From the NCBI GenBank assembly GCA_947643715.1, contig CANRXB010000022.1, forward strand, positions 1 through 41,400: 41,400 bases of DNA, read 5' to 3'. The stretch comes from an uncultured bacterium (lineage in GTDB: Bacteria > Bacillota > Clostridia > Oscillospirales > Oscillospiraceae). Positions 12,724-20,437 of this stretch are shown piece by piece. The notes below the pieces were generated by a model that saw only the letters and a program-made list of their open reading frames with translations, was not told the origin of the DNA and searched no databases. The position numbers and the translations under genes are program-made. Every line of letters begins with the position of its first letter. The first letter of the stretch is position 1.

Positions 12724-15312
12724 TCATCTGTTTTCGATGGTCCGGCGTATCTCCGCCTCCACCTGCCCCACCTCATACTCCAGTTCGGCGGCAGACATGC
12801 GTGTGGCCCCATGGCCCAGGATGATCAACTGCTCCAGCCCGTCGGAGGTAGCCACGCGCACCCGGTGCTCCCGGCGTTCCTTGGTCAGCGCGTAGGTAGT
12901 CTTTTCGATATACATGTCCGCTGTCTCCGCTTCCTTGGTGTACACCACGTATACCTCACCCTCCCGCTGGACGCTGCCGGGCCCCCCTTTCACCTTGTAG
13001 GCGTCGAACACCACGATGACGCGGCATTTTTTCCATCCCTGGTAGTTGCGCAGGCGGTGGATGAGCTGCGCCCGGGCGCCGTCCAGGTCCTCCCGGGCGA
13101 TGGAGCGCAGCGCCTCCCAGGCGTGGATGATGTTATAGCCGTCCACCAAAAGGTAGTCCTCCCCGGTCCGGGCCTTGGGCTCCTTCCAGGGCTTCGGCTT
13201 CGTGGGCGCGGCTTTGGGCGCGGACCGGAACGCGTGGGGTCTGACCGGGCCATAGGTCTGGCGGAAGATGGCCTCCAGCTCTTTGTCCAGCGCCGTCCGG
13301 GACTCGTAGCTCATGGCCGGACGGCGCACGGCGGGCCTTTCCTCCTGGGCCTCGCCTTGGGGCCTCCAGCCGCTGTCGAGGTGCATATGGGCGCGCACCT
13401 CGTCCCAGGGCACGTTCACGCCCGCCCCGTGTGAGCAAAAGACCGATCCGGCGGGAGCGTCCACGTCCCGCTCCGGGTCATAGGCGATAACCTCGATCGC
13501 CGTCTGGGCGTCGTGACAGGGGCGGTATCCCTCCACCACGCAGGACAGCCGCCCCCGGCCCTGGGTATATGCGGCCACCTCCGTCCAGTATCCCCCCAGC
13601 TCGGACACCGGGACGCTGCCGGTGAGGACGGCGGTCTCCCCCGCCCCCTCCGGCGGGCGGAGCTCAGCGCCCATCCGTTGGAGATCCGTCATGGCGCGGC
13701 CCATGCTGCCGGTAGGCGCCTCCAGCCGGAAGGAGTACCACGGCTCCAGCAGGATGCTTTTGGCGCTCATCAGGCCCTGCCGCACTGCCCGGTACGTGGC
13801 CTGACGGAAATCACCGCCCTCGGTGTGCTTGAGATGGGCCCGCCCGGTGAGCAGGGTGATCTTCATGTCCGTGATGGGCGAGCCGGTGAGCACCCCTAGG
13901 TGTGTCTTTTCCATCAGGTGGGTGAGCACCAGCCTCTGCCAGTGGCCGTCCAGCTCGTCCTCGGAGCAGACGGTGTCCAGCACCAGCCCCGCTCCCCGTT
14001 CCAGCGGCTCCAGCAAAAGGTGGACCTCGGCGTAGTGGCGCAAGGGTTCGAAATGGCCCACCCCCTCCACCGGCGCGGCGATGGTCTCCAGGTAGACGAT
14101 GCGCCCCGGGCCGAAGGACACTACCTGCCCGAAGCGCTGCTCCATCACATGGGAGAGGACCTCCAACTGCACTTCCCCCATGAGGTGGAGCGAGATCTCG
14201 CCCAGAGCCTCGTTCCACTCCACCTGGAGCTGCGGATCCTCCTCCTCCAACTGCCGCAGCCGGGCCAGCAGGGTGTGGACGTCCCCGCCCGCCGGAGGCA
14301 GCACCTGATAGGACAGCACAGGCCCCAGTTCAGGGCCTGTCCAGTCGTCCTCAGCGCCCAGGCCCTGGCCCACCTGGGTCCGACTCAGGCCGGTCACCGT
14401 GCACACCGTCCCCGCCGGGGCCGACTCCGCCGGGGCGTACCTGGCTCCGGAATACAGCCGGAGCTGTGTCACCTTCTCCGACCAGTCCGGCCCATCCACC
14501 ATGTCCCGGACCTTCAGGACGCCCCCGGTGATCTTCAGCCAGGTGAGCCGTTCCCCCTTCTCGTCCCGAGAGATCTTGAACACCCGGGCAGCGAACTCCG
14601 GCTGCCAGGCCGGCTCCAGCGTGTACCGTTCCAGGCCGTCCAAAAGCTCCACGACCCCCTCCAGCTTCAACGCGGAGCCGAAGAAGCAGGGGAACAGCCT
14701 GCGCTGCGCGATGAGGGCGGACAGGTCGCTGTCCGGCAGATCCCCCGTGTCGAGATACCGTTCCATGAGCGCCTCGTCACATAGAGCGGCCTGCTCCAGC
14801 ACCTCTTCCACAGGGCCGGAAAAGTCGGCGCAGCCGTCGGACAGACGCCGGCGAAGCTGGGCGATCAGCTCGCCCCGGTCCGTGTCCGGCTGGTCCATCT
14901 TGTTGATAAACAGGAACGTGGGCACCTGGTGGCGCTCCAATAGCTTCCACAAGGTCTCGGTGTGGCCCTGCACCCCGTCCGCCGCGCTGACGAGCAGCAC
15001 CGCATAGTCCAATACCTGGAGCGTCCGCTCCATCTCGGCGGAGAGGTCCACGTGGCCGGGGGTATCCAGCAGGGTGAGCTGCGTCCCCTTCCAGCTCAGC
15101 CGGGCCTGCTTGGAGAAGATGGTGATGCCCCGCTCCCGCTCCTGGACGTCGGAGTCCAGGAACGCGTCCCCGTGGTCCACCCGCCCCAGCTTCCGGACCC
15201 CGCCGGACAGGTACAGCATGGCCTCGGACAGCGTGGTCTTGCCGGAGTCCACATGGGCCAGCAGTCCTGTGCAGATCCGCTTGACCGGCTCGCCCCCTGA
15301 TCCATCGCCCAT
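12724..15312 (-). CDS. TetM/EF-G-like GTPase fused to a YacP/Rae1-type NYN ribonuclease domain
   Basis: The 862-residue protein has two parts. Residues 1-640 form a translational GTPase of the ribosomal-protection (TetM) type: P-loop AHVDSGKTT (19-27), RGITI (61-65), DTPGH (83-87), NKMD (137-140), then domains II-V, with GDFRQA...LLEPWYSFRLEAP matching the TetM domain IV/V region. After a charged Pro/Lys-rich linker (about 640-716), residues 719-862 form an NYN domain close to B. subtilis YacP/Rae1, a ribosome-associated endoribonuclease: LLVDGYNIIHAW (Asp724), VIVVFDAYKVKG (Asp770), ETADMYIEK (Asp799), VATSDGLEQ (Asp824). I start at ATG 15312 because AAAGGGAG lies 9 nt upstream; a GTG at 15321 touches that site. 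It has its own promoter and terminator. Known: each domain family acts on the ribosome. Inferred: the fusion couples factor binding to A-site mRNA cleavage. Confidence 0.9.
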   Translation of the reverse strand: MGDGSGGEPVKRICTGLLAHVDSGKTTLSEAMLYLSGGVRKLGRVDHGDAFLDSDVQERERGITIFSKQARLSWKGTQLTLLDTPGHVDLSAEMERTLQVLDYAVLLVSAADGVQGHTETLWKLLERHQVPTFLFINKMDQPDTDRGELIAQLRRRLSDGCADFSGPVEEVLEQAALCDEALMERYLDTGDLPDSDLSALIAQRRLFPCFFGSALKLEGVVELLDGLERYTLEPAWQPEFAARVFKISRDEKGERLTWLKITGGVLKVRDMVDGPDWSEKVTQLRLYSGARYAPAESAPAGTVCTVTGLSRTQVGQGLGAEDDWTGPELGPVLSYQVLPPAGGDVHTLLARLRQLEEEDPQLQVEWNEALGEISLHLMGEVQLEVLSHVMEQRFGQVVSFGPGRIVYLETIAAPVEGVGHFEPLRHYAEVHLLLEPLERGAGLVLDTVCSEDELDGHWQRLVLTHLMEKTHLGVLTGSPITDMKITLLTGRAHLKHTEGGDFRQATYRAVRQGLMSAKSILLEPWYSFRLEAPTGSMGRAMTDLQRMGAELRPPEGAGETAVLTGSVPVSELGGYWTEVAAYTQGRGRLSCVVEGYRPCHDAQTAIEVIAYDPERDVDAPAGSVFCSHGAGVNVPWDEVRAHMHLDSGWRPQGEAQEERPAVRRPAMSYESRTALDKELEAIFRQTYGPVRPHAFRSAPKAAPTKPKPWKEPKARTGEDYLLVDGYNIIHAWEALRSIAREDLDGARAQLIHRLRNYQGWKKCRVIVVFDAYKVKGGPGSVQREGEVYVVYTKEAETADMYIEKTTYALTKERREHRVRVATSDGLEQLIILGHGATRMSAAELEYEVGQVEAEIRRTIENR

Positions 15313-15360
15313 CCCTGTCACTCCCTTTCCCGGCCGTCGTCCGAAGTCGATCGCGAATGG

Positions 15361-15389
15361 ATTATATCATAAGTGGGGCCGTTCGTCGA
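15361..15389 (-). promoter_or_regulatory. Promoter of the GTPase-NYN fusion gene
   Basis: On the minus strand TCGACG (15389-15384), a 17-nt spacer and a perfect TATAAT (15366-15361) put the transcript start near 15354, about 40 nt before the ATG. Confidence 0.62.
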
Positions 15390-15423
15390 TAGGCAGTTGA
15401 CGACCGGCTCCACATGACGCAAA

Positions 15424-15459
15424 GACAGCCGCATGATACCTGAGCATCATACGGCTGTC
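15424..15459 (-). terminator. Hairpin terminator after the cold-shock gene
   Basis: GACAGCCGCATGAT (15424-15437) pairs with ATCATACGGCTGTC (15446-15459) with one mismatch and an 8-nt loop. On the minus strand TTTGCGTC follows. It lies about 60 nt past the csp stop codon; the U-tract is short. Confidence 0.6.
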
Positions 15460-15521
15460 CCGCCAAGAAAGAACATTTCCTCGTTGGCCCCGCTCATCTC
15501 CAGCAGGTCCCTTTACGGCCT

Positions 15522-15740
15522 TTACGCCTCGGACTGGGCCACCACGTTGGTGGCACGAACGCCCTTCGCGCCCCGGGGATCGGGCTCGGTCTCGAAGGTC
15601 ACCTTCTGACCCTCCAGCAGCTTCTTGTAGCCGTCGGCCACGATGGCAGAGAAGTGCACGAACACGTCCTCCGTCCCGTCGTCAGGCGTGATGAAGCCAT
15701 AGCCCTTTTCAGCGTTGAACCATTTCACTGTTCCGTTCAT
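15522..15740 (-). CDS. Cold-shock domain protein (CspA family)
   Basis: The 72-residue protein is a single cold-shock domain that binds single-stranded RNA and DNA as a chaperone. It begins [17 protein letters not shown], with RNP1 KGYGFI at 12-17 and RNP2 VFVHF at 26-30. It is slightly longer than the usual 66-67 residues, with two inserted residues around DGYKK and a short C-terminal tail. AAGGAGG about 10 nt before ATG 15740 sets the start; the in-frame ORF upstream to 15830 is leader. The gene is monocistronic, with a near-consensus promoter and a leader of about 110 nt containing a terminator-like hairpin (15785-15826), which suggests conditional expression. Confidence 0.95.
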   Translation of the reverse strand: MNGTVKWFNAEKGYGFITPDDGTEDVFVHFSAIVADGYKKLLEGQKVTFETEPDPRGAKGVRATNVVAQSEA

Positions 15741-15784
15741 TTCCTGTTTCCTCCTTATTTGTAAAAATCTGCGTTTTGAAAGTA

Positions 15785-15826
15785 GAAGAAAAAAGTCCGC
15801 CCTTTCGCATGTACGAAAGAGCGGGC
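15785..15826 (-). promoter_or_regulatory. Terminator-like hairpin (attenuator candidate) in the csp leader
   Basis: On the minus strand a 13-bp stem, with one mismatch and one G-U pair (15826-15814 with 15807-15795) and loop TACATG, is followed directly by TTTTTTCTTC. That is the form of an intrinsic terminator, yet it sits between the promoter (15858-15886) and the start codon (15740). It would stop most transcripts unless unfolded or antiterminated. Confidence 0.7.
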
Positions 15827-15857
15827 ACAAATCAGTTCATACATCAAAACCATTGTC

Positions 15858-15886
15858 AGTATAACACCCTCTAAAGAAACTGTCAA
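15858..15886 (-). promoter_or_regulatory. Promoter of the cold-shock gene
   Basis: On the minus strand a perfect TTGACA (15886-15881), a 17-nt spacer and TATACT (15863-15858) make this one of the strongest promoters in the window. An A/T-rich segment upstream (15891-15915) could act as an UP element. Confidence 0.85.
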
Positions 15887-15979
15887 GCAGGCTTTGAAAA
15901 AAAACCGAAAACCGCGACATCTTGGAACAAATTTTCACGCTTTTCCACAAAAAAGAACATCCTTCCTTTTTCTCCCAGT

Positions 15980-16756
15980 TTAATCCAGGATGTGGAAAAA
16001 ATCACGCCCATTCGCCATCGTCACCTCGGAACATTCATCCGCTGAGATCCCCTTGATCTCCGCCAACCGCCGGCAGACATAGGCCACATAGCCGGAATGG
16101 TTCCGCTCTCCTCTGTGGGGGACGGGGGCCATGTAGGGGCTGTCCGTCTCGATCATGATCCGCTCCAAGGGGACGGCCTGGGCCGCCTCCACCGCTTTGC
16201 GGGCGTTCTTATAGGTGAGCACCCCGGTGAAGGAGATCATCCACCCGAGCCGCACCAGCTCCAGCGCCATCTCAGCGCTGCCGGAAAAGCAGTGGAACAC
16301 CCCGCGCACCTTCGGGAACCGCCGCACGATGTCCAGGCAGTCCCCGTGGGCCTCCCGGTCGTGGACGATGACGGGCAGGTCCAGCTCCTGCGCCAAAGCC
16401 ATCTGTGCCTGGAAGACATGGCGCTGGAGCTCCCGGGGCGGGTTCTCCGGCCAGTAGTAGTCCAGGCCGATCTCGCCCACGGCCACTACCTTGGACCTGC
16501 GGGCCAGGGCCTCCAGCTCCTGGAGGTCCCCGTCCTGCCAACCGGCGCACTCCTCAGGATGCACGCCCACAGCGGCATACAGGAAAGGATAACGCTCCGC
16601 CAGCGCCACGGCGCTGGCGGAGGAAGGAAGGTCACATCCGGGATCGACCACCAGTTCCACCCCCTGGCCGGGGAGGGCAGACAGCACCTCGTCCCGGTCG
16701 GGGTCGAACTGGCGGGCGTCATAATGGGCGTGCGTATCGAACAGGCCGAGGCTCAT
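15980..16756 (-). CDS. TatD family metal-dependent DNase
   Basis: The 258-residue TIM-barrel hydrolase carries the TatD metal sites in order: FDTHAHYD (6-13), VGVHPEE, VGEIGLDYYW with the bridging Glu, PVIVHDREAHGD, GVFHCFSGS, and IETDSPYMAPVPHRGERN. TatD enzymes are Mg-dependent 3'-5' exonucleases or deoxyribonucleases in the cytoplasm. Its start overlaps the stop of the upstream lipoprotein gene by 4 nt. The order metG-(lipoprotein)-tatD matches the metS-yabD arrangement of Bacillus, with the lipoprotein gene inserted. It is the last gene of the long minus-strand block; I see no clear terminator hairpin after it, only A/T-rich sequence. Confidence 0.93.
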   Translation of the reverse strand: MSLGLFDTHAHYDARQFDPDRDEVLSALPGQGVELVVDPGCDLPSSASAVALAERYPFLYAAVGVHPEECAGWQDGDLQELEALARRSKVVAVGEIGLDYYWPENPPRELQRHVFQAQMALAQELDLPVIVHDREAHGDCLDIVRRFPKVRGVFHCFSGSAEMALELVRLGWMISFTGVLTYKNARKAVEAAQAVPLERIMIETDSPYMAPVPHRGERNHSGYVAYVCRRLAEIKGISADECSEVTMANGRDFFHILD

Positions 16757-17352
16757 GCGCTGAAACGGACGTAGAACGAGTCCCCATACTCGGGGTCGCC
16801 GCCCTCTTGGGACGCCTCGAAAACTTCATAGTAAGCGATGAAGTAATCCTTGCTGTCCTCGGGCACCTGATACAGCAGGACACCCTCCTCGGTCTTATGG
16901 ATGCCCAGGTCGAACTCCACCGGGATCTGCTTGTCGCTCCTGGTAGAGTACAGCGTCTCCCCGTCGGCGCCCTGGGTCTCGTCACACTCGGGCCAGGCCC
17001 AGGCGTCATCGTCGTCCTGATCCCACATCACCTCGAAATCGGTGTCGTACATGGGCTGGGTGCTGTTGGTGTGGTTGTAGATCGTGATATCGGCGACCAG
17101 GAACTTGTATCCCTCGTCGGGAGTCAGCCCGTCGTACTCCGCGCAGGTGTAAGGATCCTTCACCGTCATGTCGAAAAAGCTGGTGCGCAGCGTGTCGCCT
17201 ACGTAGCCCAGGGCATAGCCGTCGTCGTTCGGGTAGATGAGTTCGTCTTTGCTGGTGTCGCCGCCCGGCTTGAAGCTCAAGCCGTCCTCGCCGCAGGCGG
17301 TAAGGGACAGCAACATCATCAGCGCCAGGAGGAGGGAGATGGTTCGTTTCAT
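16753..17352 (-). CDS. Secreted lipoprotein of unknown function
   Basis: The 199-residue protein has a lipoprotein signal: MKRTISLLLALMMLLSLTAC with the lipidated Cys at 20. The mature part is acidic (PNDDGYALGYVG, a Trp/Asp-rich stretch near WDQDDDDAWAWPE) and probably forms a beta-sandwich; features such as a conserved hydrophobic start (SFFDMTVKDPY) and KFLVADITIYNHT resemble DUF4352/telokin-like extracellular domains. I do not recognise a specific family. An in-frame GTG at 17361 would add three residues; neither start has an ideal ribosome binding site (GTGAGG lies very close to ATG 17352). It is coupled to tatD by a 4-nt overlap and has its own promoter with a long inverted repeat. Confidence 0.78.
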   Translation of the reverse strand: MKRTISLLLALMMLLSLTACGEDGLSFKPGGDTSKDELIYPNDDGYALGYVGDTLRTSFFDMTVKDPYTCAEYDGLTPDEGYKFLVADITIYNHTNSTQPMYDTDFEVMWDQDDDDAWAWPECDETQGADGETLYSTRSDKQIPVEFDLGIHKTEEGVLLYQVPEDSKDYFIAYYEVFEASQEGGDPEYGDSFYVRFSA

Positions 17353-17373
17353 GTACCTCACTTCTTTCTCAAA

Positions 17374-17415
17374 GATATCTTCCGCCGCAGGATAGACCTT
17401 GTGGCGGAAAATATC
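17374..17415. repeat. 13-bp inverted repeat at the lipoprotein transcript start
   Basis: GATATCTTCCGCC (17374-17386) and GGCGGAAAATATC (17403-17415) are complementary apart from one G-U pair, with a 16-nt loop. The distal arm overlaps the -10 box (17413-17418). It could be a dimeric operator, or a hairpin at the very 5' end of the mRNA. Confidence 0.6.
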
Positions 17416-17441
17416 TTAGCATATCCTGGTGGAAATGTCCA
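17413..17441 (-). promoter_or_regulatory. Promoter of the lipoprotein-tatD pair
   Basis: On the minus strand TGGACA (17441-17436), a 17-nt spacer and TAAGAT (17418-17413) lie in the 123-nt gap after metG. The -35 lies in a small palindrome, GGTGGA-CATT-TCCACC. Confidence 0.55.
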
Positions 17442-17475
17442 CCGTTTTTCCTATTTTCCCAGTCTCTTCCGGCGT

Positions 17476-19449
17476 TCAGCACAGCTTGGCCCCGGCAGGG
17501 ATGGCGTCGTCCACGATGAGCAGGTGCAGCTTCTCCTCCCCCTTCTCGGTGTGGACGGCGGAGATCAGCATCCCGCAGCTCTCCAGCCCCATCATCTTCC
17601 TGGGGGGCAGGTTGACGATCGCCACCAGGGTCTTGCCGATGAGCTGCTCCGGCTCGTACCACTTGGCGATGCCGGAGAGGATCTGCCGGTCGGTCCCCGT
17701 GCCGTCCTCCAGCGTGAAGCGCAGCAGCTTGTCCGACTTCTTCACCCTCTGGCAGTCCTTGACCTTGACCGCCCGGAGATCGGACTTGCAGAAGGTGTCG
17801 AAATCGACCTGCGCGTCACACAGCGGCTCGACCTCCACGTCGGGCAGGAGGGCCTTCTTGGCCTGCTCCACGGCCTTTTCCAGCTCGGCCAGCTCTTTCT
17901 CCATGTCGATGCGGGGGAACAGGTTCTCGCCTTTGGAGACCGACACCTGTGCAGGCAGCGCGCCCCAGCGCGCGGCGCTGTCCCAGGTCCGGGCGTCCTG
18001 CTCCGCGCCGATCTGAGCGAAGATCTTCTCACAGCTCCCGGGCATGAAGGGGGTGAGCAGCACCGTGCATACCCGCACGGCCTCCAGCAGATCGTACAGC
18101 ACGCACGCCAGCCGCGGGCCGTTGGCCTGCATGTCCTTGGCCAGTACCCAGGGCGCGTTCTCATCGATATACTTGTTGGCCCGCTGGATGACCTTGAAGA
18201 TCTCCTCCAGGGCGTTCTGGAACTGGAACTTCTCCATCTGCTGCTCGTAACGCTCCCGCAGGCCGGTGACCAGAGCGATCAGCTCCCCGTCGGCCTCGGC
18301 CTCGCAGCGCGCCGCGGGCAGCGTGCCGCCGAAGTACTTCTCCGCCATGGCGGTGGTGCGGCTGACCAGATTGCCCAGGTCGTTGGCCAGGTCCACGTTG
18401 ATGGTCTGGATGAGCAGCTCGTTGGAGAAATTGCCGTCGCTGCCGAAGGGGAAGGTGCGCAGCAGGAAGAACCGCAGGGTGTCCACGCCGTACCGCTCCG
18501 CCAGCATATAGGGGTCCACCACATTGCCCTTGGACTTGGCCATCCTGCCGCCGTCCAGCATCAGCCAGCCATGGCCGTACACCTTCTTGGGCAGGGGCAG
18601 GTCCAGGCTCATGAGGAACGCGGGCCAATAGATGGCGTGGAAACGGACGATCTCCTTGCCCACGAAATGGACGTCGGCGGGCCAGAACTTTTCCAGATCG
18701 TCATATCGATCGTTTTCATGACCCAGAGCGGTCATATAATTGAACAGGGCATCCAGCCACACATAGACCACATGGCCCGGGTCGAAGTCCACGGGCACGC
18801 CCCAGGTAAAGGAGGTGCGGGACACGCACAGGTCCTGGAGGCCCCCCTCGCAGTCGATGAAGTTGTTCACCATCTCATGCACCCGGCTCTTGGGCTCCAG
18901 GAAATCGGTATCCAGCAGCAGGGAACGGATCCGATCGGCATACTTGGAGGCCCGGAAGAAGTACGCCTCCTCCTGTGCGTCGCAGACCTCCCGGCCGCAG
19001 TCGGGACACTTGCCGTCCTTGAGCTGGCTCTCGGTCCAGAAGCTCTCGCAGGGCTTGCAGTACTTGCCCTTGTAGGCCCCCTTGTAGATGTCGCCGTTGT
19101 CGTACATCTTCCGGAAGATCTTCTGGATGGCCTGCACATGGTAGTCGTCGGTGGTGCGGATGAAGCGGTCATAGGAGATGTCCATCAGCTTCCACAGATC
19201 CAGCACGCCCCCAGGGGCGGACACGATCTCGTCCACGAACTGCTGGGGGGTGACCCTGGCCTCTTTGGCCTTGTCCTCGATCTTCTGGCCGTGCTCGTCG
19301 GTGCCGGTGAGGAACATCACCTCACAGCCCTGGAGCCGCTTGTAGCGGGCCATGGCGTCGGTGGCCACGGTGCAGTAAGCGTGGCCGATGTGCAGCTTGC
19401 CCGAGGGGTAGTAGATCGGTGTGGTGATATAGAACTTCTTGTCATTCAT
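17476..19449 (-). CDS. metG: Methionyl-tRNA synthetase
   Basis: The 657-residue class I synthetase charges tRNA-Met. HIGH is at 20-23 (KLHIGHAY). A single zinc knuckle has Cys131, 134, 148 and 151. The KMSKS loop appears as MAKSK (303-307). The C-terminal 100 residues form the EMAP-II/Trbp111-like tRNA-binding domain (DFDTFCKSDLRAVKVKDC through VNLPPRKMMGLESCGMLI), which dimerises MetG in Firmicutes. The start at ATG 19449 has AGGAGGG 8 nt upstream and overlaps the preceding gene's stop by 4 nt; the same frame stays open for another 800 nt upstream, but that is the shadow of the membrane protein gene. Confidence 0.96.
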   Translation of the reverse strand: MNDKKFYITTPIYYPSGKLHIGHAYCTVATDAMARYKRLQGCEVMFLTGTDEHGQKIEDKAKEARVTPQQFVDEIVSAPGGVLDLWKLMDISYDRFIRTTDDYHVQAIQKIFRKMYDNGDIYKGAYKGKYCKPCESFWTESQLKDGKCPDCGREVCDAQEEAYFFRASKYADRIRSLLLDTDFLEPKSRVHEMVNNFIDCEGGLQDLCVSRTSFTWGVPVDFDPGHVVYVWLDALFNYMTALGHENDRYDDLEKFWPADVHFVGKEIVRFHAIYWPAFLMSLDLPLPKKVYGHGWLMLDGGRMAKSKGNVVDPYMLAERYGVDTLRFFLLRTFPFGSDGNFSNELLIQTINVDLANDLGNLVSRTTAMAEKYFGGTLPAARCEAEADGELIALVTGLRERYEQQMEKFQFQNALEEIFKVIQRANKYIDENAPWVLAKDMQANGPRLACVLYDLLEAVRVCTVLLTPFMPGSCEKIFAQIGAEQDARTWDSAARWGALPAQVSVSKGENLFPRIDMEKELAELEKAVEQAKKALLPDVEVEPLCDAQVDFDTFCKSDLRAVKVKDCQRVKKSDKLLRFTLEDGTGTDRQILSGIAKWYEPEQLIGKTLVAIVNLPPRKMMGLESCGMLISAVHTEKGEEKLHLLIVDDAIPAGAKLC

Positions 19450-20384
19450 GGGGTGGGTCCCTCCTGTATATTTGGTGCCCGGTCGGACTGGGGACCGGGG
19501 ATGTTGCGCAGCTTGGGCGGATCCTCCAGGTTGGGGGGCAGGCGCCACAGCACCGCCGCCGCCGTCAGCGTCTGTGCGGCGAGGAGCAGCAGGTCCCCCC
19601 ACGCCCCCTCCGCCGCGGCAGTGACCAGGGCCGGGGCGGACATCACGACGGTCATGGCCGACACCCATAAAAGCCGCCTGGGCCGGGACGCGCCGGCGGA
19701 CATGCCGGCGAAGTCCATGTAGAACAGCATCCCGCACACGATGGACAGCAGCAGCGGCGCATAGTCCCACTGCACCGGGTTGGCCGCATGGGCCCGGAAG
19801 CTCTCCATCAGCCAGATACATCCCGCCACACCGGGCAGCGCAGCGGAAAAGCCGCCCTTGCTCCTCCGGCCGGGGTGCAGACCGTCCCGCCCCATCTGGA
19901 GCAGGCCCAGGAACGCCAGCAGGCCCCCTGCCGCCGTGGCGATGGTGAGCATCCCGTTGTTGCTGGGGATGGTCTGCAATTCGGCCTCCACGGCGAAGCG
20001 GTACGCCTGCCACTGCTCCAGGCCCATGGGGAACAGGACGGGGACGCTGGCCAGGGCCAGGAACGCCGCCGCCACCACCAGGATGGGATACACCGGGTCC
20101 CCTGCGTCCAGGAACACCAGGTCCCACCGATGGGCCTGCCCCGCCGTCCAGGGACGTTTGGAGATGGGCTGATACATGGCCAGGATCAGGAACCATGCCC
20201 CGGCCATCACCATCGTGCACACCAGCACGACGCTGGCCTGGGCGCCGGGGATCGCCAGACCGGCCGGTCCCTCGAACGCGGTGCCGAGCTGCCACCGCCT
20301 CAGAGCGGCGGTGATGAAAGCGGCGGCCAGGGTGCAGATCAGCCAGGGCATCCGCCCGGAGATGCTTTTATTCGTCGGATCCAT
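19446..20384 (-). CDS. Multi-pass membrane protein of unknown function
   Basis: The 312-residue protein has about seven to eight hydrophobic segments, including LICTLAAAFITAAL, VVLVCTMVMAGAWFLILAM, PILVVAAAFLALASVPVLF, LTIATAAGGLLAFLGLL, APLLLSIVCGMLFYM and LLLLAAQTLTAAAVLW, and a Pro-rich cytosolic tail. No family motif is recognised. I start at ATG 20384, where GGGGAGG sits 7 nt upstream, rather than at ATG 20420, which lacks a site. It lies between lepB (53 nt away) and metG (4-nt overlap), so it is probably translated with metG. The layout recalls small clostridial membrane proteins that are conserved only among close relatives. Confidence 0.78.
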   Translation of the reverse strand: MDPTNKSISGRMPWLICTLAAAFITAALRRWQLGTAFEGPAGLAIPGAQASVVLVCTMVMAGAWFLILAMYQPISKRPWTAGQAHRWDLVFLDAGDPVYPILVVAAAFLALASVPVLFPMGLEQWQAYRFAVEAELQTIPSNNGMLTIATAAGGLLAFLGLLQMGRDGLHPGRRSKGGFSAALPGVAGCIWLMESFRAHAANPVQWDYAPLLLSIVCGMLFYMDFAGMSAGASRPRRLLWVSAMTVVMSAPALVTAAAEGAWGDLLLLAAQTLTAAAVLWRLPPNLEDPPKLRNIPGPQSDRAPNIQEGPTP

Positions 20385-20437
20385 GAGAAACCTCCCCGCG
20401 CCGGTCGGGACGCGCAACATGATCGGGGCGCATCATC

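Noticed and set aside
12724-15312. Simple tetracycline resistance gene
   Set aside because: The tip loop of domain IV is not TetM-like and the protein carries a nuclease domain; a chromosomal housekeeping setting without mobile element traits also argues against an acquired resistance gene.
16405-19722. Very long plus-strand open frame (about 1,100 codons) opposite metG and tatD
   Set aside because: It is antisense to genes with clear motifs; in DNA whose codons end mostly in G/C, stops are rare in the opposite frame. It has no ribosome binding site and a repetitive His/Gly/Leu/Val-rich translation.
17476-20295. metG frame extending 280 codons upstream of ATG 19449
   Set aside because: The extension overlaps the membrane protein gene in another frame, while ATG 19449 has a good ribosome binding site and begins exactly where MetG homologues begin.
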